NCBI GenBank assembly: GCA_037013495.1
Contig: CM072801.1
Span: forward strand, 84,243,816-84,307,815
Direction of reading: 5' to 3'
Length of the DNA stretch: 64,000 nt
Origin: Hippophae tibetana
Lineage: Eukaryota > Streptophyta > Magnoliopsida > Rosales > Elaeagnaceae
In this document: positions 59,320-64,000 of the stretch, one piece after another
How the letters are laid out: each line of letters begins with the position of its first letter
How positions within the stretch are numbered: position 1 is the stretch's first letter
Notes under the pieces: generated by a model
What the model saw: only the letters and a program-made list of their open reading frames with translations
What the model was told of the DNA's origin: nothing
Databases searched by the model: none
Position numbers and translations under genes: made by a program

Positions 59320-59465
59320 GAGATCAATAAATATGTTTGAGCATGGGTCACACATGACAGAATATACATATGATGTTTAGCCTTAGTTGACAAACATTTT
59401 TTTTGTCTCCCCAACTCCTGAGTAACTAGCCCTTAAGTACTTTATTAGGAAACAAGCAGGTACCA
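59320..59465 (-). repeat. SINE-like copy 1 (inverted)
   Basis: Its reverse complement begins GGTACCTGCTTGTTTCC and runs through AATAAAGTACTTAAG and GAGTTGGGGAGACAA into a variable tail, parallel to 59697-59845 over about 145 bp. It therefore forms an inverted repeat with that copy. Confidence 0.75.
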
Positions 59466-59660
59466 TATGGACTAGTAGTGTAGTTGGTAGGAACTTTCTT
59501 CCTAATAAGGTACCTAAGGCTACTTGATTCGAGAGTTGCGGAAGACGAAAGGAATGCGTTCAACTTAGCCAGTGACAAGAACCCGTAAGAGCTAAGGACC
59601 CGCGTATATATTCCTTAAAAATGGCATCTCTTAATGTTCTAGCATGACTCGCACATTTAA
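59466..59660 (+). repeat. SINE-like copy 2 with tRNA-type promoter boxes
   Basis: TAGTGTAGTTGGTA (59475-59488) matches the tRNA A-box pattern and GATTCGAGAGTT (59525-59536) resembles the B box. The body CTTCCTAATAAGGTACCTAAGG ... GAAGACGAAAGGAATGCG parallels copies 1 and 3. A Pol III-derived SINE is the simplest reading. Confidence 0.6.
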
Positions 59661-59696
59661 AGATATTCGCGTGGGCCTTCCTAAGGCTTATAGGTC

Positions 59697-59845
59697 CTTG
59701 GTACCTGCTTGTTTCCTAATAAGGTACTTAAAGGTTAGGTATTAGGTTCGAGAGCTGGGGAGAGCAAAAGAAATGTGTGTTAACCAAGGTTGAGCCCTAC
59801 ATATATCTCTTTACATGTGCAAGCTGTGCTAAAAAAAATAGTATT
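59697..59845 (+). repeat. SINE-like copy 3
   Basis: From GGTACCTGCTTGTTTCC through GGTTCGAGAGCTGGGGA (B-box-like, 59739-59755) to a short A-run (CTAAAAAAAATAG). It pairs with copy 1 in inverted orientation, with copy 2 between them. Confidence 0.7.
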
Positions 59846-61140
59846 AATAGAGAGCATACAACATATTATATCTAAACTTTTCTTTCACTTTGAGTCACTT
59901 AGTTTCTGTTGTGCAAAAATATTTATTTATTTGTTCAGTCTTTTACTTTAGAAAAAGCTAAACAAAACAAGTTTACAATGTTATAAAGGGTTGTCAAATT
60001 TTCATCACTTGGTAAAATCCGAATGATTTATTAAAATAGTAGAATATTTAAGTTAGATCAAAATTTACAATTGCTCCTGAAATAATGGTTATCACTACTA
60101 TGACAAGACATTGATATGTTTTAATAAGTCTTACCACAATATTGAGCACTAGAGGTAAGGGTTTTGACACTAGACCAATGCCTTCCAACAACATATCAAT
60201 GCTTTAACACGAATTTTATTTTTTATGAAAATCGTTTCGAGATAAGGCTTACCACTAATTAGACGTAATGTATTATATATTTTATATATCATCTTTAAGT
60301 TTTGTTTTTATTCTCTTAAAAAGTCAATAATTTTTTTATAAAAATTATTTAAACTGTTTATTTAACTTCTAAAAATTTAAAATCTTATAATATATTCTTA
60401 CTTTTTCTAACTATTTTGTAAAAGATTTTATCAATATAGTTTAATATAAAAATGTTATATATTTATTGTAACGTATATTTTATTTTTCCTTTTCACATAA
60501 ATATGTTTTTTTTATTTTTTATTATTTATTGGATGAAAATTTTCTTTTTCTTTTCATTATAAATATTTATTATTGGTTTATTTTTATTATAACTTTTTTT
60601 AAAAAGAAGAATAAGATATTAGTAAAAAGATTAAAAAAATAATATTTAAAATATCTTTTGAATCTAGGAAAAAATCATAAATACCCTTGAAGTTTTCAAT
60701 ATCTTCATAAATACCCCCGAAGTTTACAAAAAAAGATACAATACCCCTGAAGATTGAAGTATCTTCAAAAACTCTCTTATTATTTAACAGAAGTTAGAAA
60801 AATTGCAAAAAATTAGCAATAGTGTGACATAATGCCTTTTCTGTCCTTGCCTATATAGTTTTTTGAATGTTACTGTTGCAAATATTCATCAAAAATACCT
60901 CTGCTACAATGATTAAATTATATTCATAAAAAAGACCCCTACTATAATAATTAATTTCTTCATCAAAAATATTTCTACTTCTCAATAACATGATATAAAT
61001 GTTTTTCAAAAATACTCATACTCAATAACCTGCTATAAATAATCATCAAAAACACATCTGATTAATAATAAGCTATAAATATTCATAAGAAATACCCCTA
61101 ACTTTAAATCCAAAGTACATTATTCAATACATATTATACA
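59846..61140. other. AT-rich spacer, possible MULE flank
   Basis: No gene. 60660-60800 contains repeated AAATACCCC(T/C)GAAG units (ATACCCTTGAAG, ATACCCCCGAAG, ATACCCCTGAAG), and 60890-61100 shows loosely repeated CATCAAAAATACC units. These short repeats suggest the terminal region of the MULE whose transposase lies to the right, but no terminal inverted repeat could be paired inside the window. Confidence 0.35.
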
Positions 61141-61380
61141 TCGGCATCCACATTCACATACCATATTAACCAGCTCAATAACAGTTGACATTCACATTCC
61201 ATGTTCACATCCACATTCAAATACCATATTAACATGTTCAATAACAGTTGACATTCACATTCCACATTCAGATCCACATATTACACATCGACATTTACAT
61301 ATTACATATCCACATTCACATTACATACTAACCTGCTCAATAACAGTTCCTATTCACATTCATTGTTCAAATTAAAATCT
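61141..61380. repeat. Imperfect tandem repeats, CACATTC-rich
   Basis: The phrase CTCAATAACAGTTGACATTC recurs at 61174, 61238 (first base changed) and, altered, at 61336. It is embedded in CACATTC / CATATTAAC units, a period near 64 bp with a longer last spacing. Confidence 0.8.
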
Positions 61381-61390
61381 AAATTCTTAA

Positions 61391-61462
61391 AATATCTAAT
61401 GAGAGGGGACACCATAAATGAGTTTAAATATCTAATGAGAGGGGACACCATAAATGAGTTTA
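61391..61462. repeat. Perfect 36-bp tandem duplication
   Basis: AATATCTAATGAGAGGGGAC + ACCATAAATGAGTTTA occurs twice back to back (61391-61426, 61427-61462) without a mismatch, so the event is recent. Confidence 0.95.
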
Positions 61463-61639
61463 AATATACAAAAAACTACAAAGTTCATGTCATGCCCCTC
61501 AAAGCCTGGTGTATACATGAACTTTGAGTTAAAAAATTTCCTTCTAAATCATATTCATTGTCCCATTTACTTACATATTTTAAACTAAAAATTATAGAAG
61601 AAATAACATAAACATACATGTTCTTCTATTATGAAGCAA

Positions 61640-63940
61640 TGAAATCAATGTCCCATTTCAGAAAGCCCACTTTGACTTTATGATTCTCCCATCTTCTGCT
61701 TCTTGTTGATTGCATCACCGCTATCTATCAACTGATTTATGAACAACAAATTAAATTATGGTATAAGAATTAATGCATAATGAATATGTTATATAATACA
61801 TTACTTGAGTTTGATTAGTTCTTTTGTTTTTGTTTTTCTTGACCACCTTCTTTGAAGTTGTTTCCTAAATACAATTTAAAGTTAAATATAATCAACCAAA
61901 TATATTTAATAAATGACTAGTTACAATTTTACCTAAGTTTCATTAGTTGGATTCTTTAGCTTCTCCTTACATGTCCTCTGAATATGACCAAATTGATTTT
62001 AATTATACCCAAATTCCAATCTTTGCGACCTCCTATGTTTCTTTGGTTCAATAGCTTCACAATGTCTCTCAGTTGGTGGTCTTCCTTTCTTTGGTTTATA
62101 AATTGGTGAAAAGTATTTGTTGCTCACCAGGCATTATAACCCACTCTTTTTTAGATGGAATGAGTGAATCAAAGAGCAATATGTCTTCAAATACAAAACC
62201 TTTGTAAAATATGGATGTACATAGTCCGCAATCTTATACCCTCTATCCATAATACAAGGAACACCATGCTTGTAGGGTAAACCACTCAATTTCCACCTAT
62301 AACAAGTACATGTCCACTTATTTAAATTAATCAACATGTTGCAACCATCCAATACTTCAAATATTCCATCTCCAGCATGCAATACCTTTAAAACTCTTCC
62401 TTTCTCTTGTCTTTAAAGAATGTATTTCATTAAATTTGATGGAAAATGAGTAGTCCACTTCAAAGCCTCTTCATTCCTCTTCACTATTAGCCACATCAAT
62501 TTTCTTCTAACCTCTTCAAATAACTCTACAATAGATCTAGACCTCACTCTTTTCAATCAATTGTTAAAACTTTCAGTCATGTTATTGGTCACATGCCCAA
62601 CCTTTACATCATCATCAAAGGCATGTCTACTCCAATGTGAAGCTTGAATCTTACTTAAATATCCATGTGCTTCAGGCTCTTCATTCTTAATTTCATTCAT
62701 CAAATCATTAAATTTAGTTGTTCTAGTTACTTTAGATGTTGCCCGAAACAATGATATCATTTTCATGCTTCGATGCTTACATTTCAAGTTGGCATAAATA
62801 TGCCTAGCACAAAATCTGACATGTGATGTTGGGAAAACTTATTGATTGCTTCAATGAGACCTTTTGTCTATCAGACATGAAGCACATCCTTCTATTTTCA
62901 AAATCCTCAATATGTCCAATAAAGCCATGAACCATATCCAAGTTTCACCCTTTTCAGATTCATTCCAAGCAAGGGCAATTGCAAACAAGCCCCTGTTAGC
63001 ATCCAATCCAACAGAAGCTATCAAGACATCTTTATATGGGCCCTTTAAAAAAAATCTATCCACACCAAGGAAAGATCTGCATCCACTTAAATACCCTTAT
63101 TTTGGAGCGGATAAGCTAATGAAACATATCCTAAAACAAGGGCTAGAATTTTGGTATTGGAATATGAGTATCAACAACTGTCATTAATCCTAGGTTGGTT
63201 CTTAAAATCATATGACAATATTGCCTTATTTTTACAAAACTACCAATATAGTCACCCAATTATCCATCACAAGCAATTATTCTTACCCTATACAATGTTA
63301 AGTCACGTACAGATATACCCATCTTCTTTTACACTTAGCAGTCATTACAAGGATACTTACATTAGGGTTTCCCATGACTAAGTCCTTTAATTGAGAAGTT
63401 AACCAAGAGGATGTTGATCTTGGTTTTTCAACTTTTTGACAATAATGTCTCCCTTTATTATTTGCTGGCTCAAGTGTCTTAACCATAAAGGTTTTCTTAT
63501 CAGTTCCAACAGAAGCGTGTATCCTCCAACCACAATCAGGTGCTTTACACTTTGTAGTTACTTGGATTTTTTCAACCTTAACCTTCTCACACTGAAACCT
63601 AACTTGAACAATGTTATATTGTAAGATAGCTTTAAATTCTTTAGCATCCTTAAATGTATCTCCAACTTTGAAGTCAATGCTACCATCACTTTTTATTTTA
63701 AACCCCTACCTTCATACTATTTGCTTACTTTTTTGGAACTTTTTCCTTAACAATCTTCTAAGTCAATATCACTGATATGATAGGAATTTTCATCCCAAAG
63801 CATTAAAAGAAGCACAATAATCATCAAAAGTTGATGATTTTTGTTGGTTCAAAAGGTGGTTCATTTTGTGATTGGTTTGGTAATATAGCCGGTGCTTCCT
63901 TGAAAGTTTGATAATCTAACATTGGGGGGGGGGGGGGGGG
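61640..63940 (-). pseudogene. MULE (Mutator-like) transposase, mudrA type
   Basis: Right to left on the minus strand. The N-terminal MuDR DNA-binding domain (63690-63300) reads VGDTFKDAKEFKAIL, CKAPDCGWRIHASVGTD and WLTSQLKDLVMGNPNVS. The MULE catalytic domain (63063-62560) reads FFLKGPYKDVLIASVGLDAN, NESEKGETWIWFMALL, CLIDKRS, KCKHRS and ASHWSRHAF...NNMTESFN. The SWIM zinc finger (62330-62270) reads CTCYRWKLSGLPYKHGVPCI. The C-terminal basic part and a partial zinc knuckle (GHIQRTC) lie at 62110-61950. The third SWIM ligand is Tyr instead of Cys (PYKH rather than PCKH). The frame changes between the four blocks and TGA/TAA stops occur, so it is inactive. The start and right-hand terminus lie at or beyond the window edge. 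Confidence 0.85.
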
Positions 63941-63948
63941 GGGGGGGG
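63924..63948. repeat. Run of 25 G
   Basis: An uninterrupted G homopolymer near the right edge, at the N-terminal side of the MULE gene. The length makes it a candidate for sequencing or assembly error. Confidence 0.9.
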
Positions 63949-64000
63949 TGGTGAGAAAATTACTTCCAAAGGATTGAATTCTACAAACAAGTCTAACCTT

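Noticed and set aside
59470-59540. A functional tRNA gene
   Set aside because: Only A- and B-box-like words are present. No cloverleaf with paired acceptor stem can be drawn, and related copies lie on both sides, which fits a SINE.
61141-61462. CRISPR array
   Set aside because: The repeats are irregular or directly abutting with no unique spacers, and the DNA is clearly from a plant nucleus.

Overview
This is AT-rich nuclear DNA from a flowering plant, probably a eudicot. I find no convincing host gene, tRNA, rRNA, CRISPR array or organellar segment. Almost all that can be recognised is transposable-element sequence: plant-type Ty3/gypsy elements (Athila-like and a CRM-like chromovirus), Ty1/copia fragments, three CACTA (En/Spm) DNA transposon copies, one MULE and a cluster of tRNA-derived SINE-like copies. 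Such dense nesting suggests pericentromeric or other gene-poor heterochromatin. All the retroelements are broken and are treated here as fossils. LTR families carry local labels of my own: X (about 1.8 kb, ends TGATGAG...CTCATCA), Y (about 1.5 kb, starts TGATGACTC), Z (about 0.58 kb, starts TGGAGATC) and W (about 1.7 kb, starts TGATAACTG).

Layout. 1-760: minus-strand gag remnant. 800-5060: plus-strand gypsy (W-like LTR, primer-binding site, gag, pol) split by CACTA copy C at 2799. 5060-9285: X and Y LTRs packed against each other. 9286-14355: a gypsy leader, a Y LTR and a minus-strand Athila-like pol. 14359-20640: a minus-strand CRM-like gypsy with a solo X LTR in its gag (target duplication AAAGG). 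21685-34429: a minus-strand Athila-like gypsy bounded on the left by an X LTR, with W-type sequence inside it. 34531-37960: Z and Y LTRs plus protease and gag fragments. 38383-41720: CACTA copy A, internally deleted. 41721-52278: an X LTR invaded by CACTA copy B. 52279-54517: 3' end and LTR of a Y element. 54540-58300: two opposed copia fragments around an X-like LTR. 59320-59845: SINE-like cluster. 61640-63940: MULE transposase on the minus strand.

The most informative element is CACTA copy B (42814 to about 51825). It has a TNP2-type transposase gene (Transpos_assoc, Transposase_21, DUF4218 and DUF4216 regions in order). About 100 bp downstream a second multi-exon gene joins a Transposase_24 (PTTA) region, a Pro/Met heptad repeat, a DUF8039-like region and a Ulp1/C48 cysteine protease with its His, Asp, Gln and Cys residues in place. 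Both genes carry some disabling changes. The subterminal inverted repeats at its 5' end are very well preserved. No canonical 3' CACTA end was found.

The nesting order gives a relative chronology. The CRM-like element predates the solo X LTR. CACTA A predates the X LTR beside it, and that LTR predates CACTA B. The old gypsy at 800-5060 predates CACTA C. Nothing here is a new host-encoded system; the points worth following are the CACTA architecture, the hairpins, the CpG-rich LTR promoter region and the SINE-like cluster.
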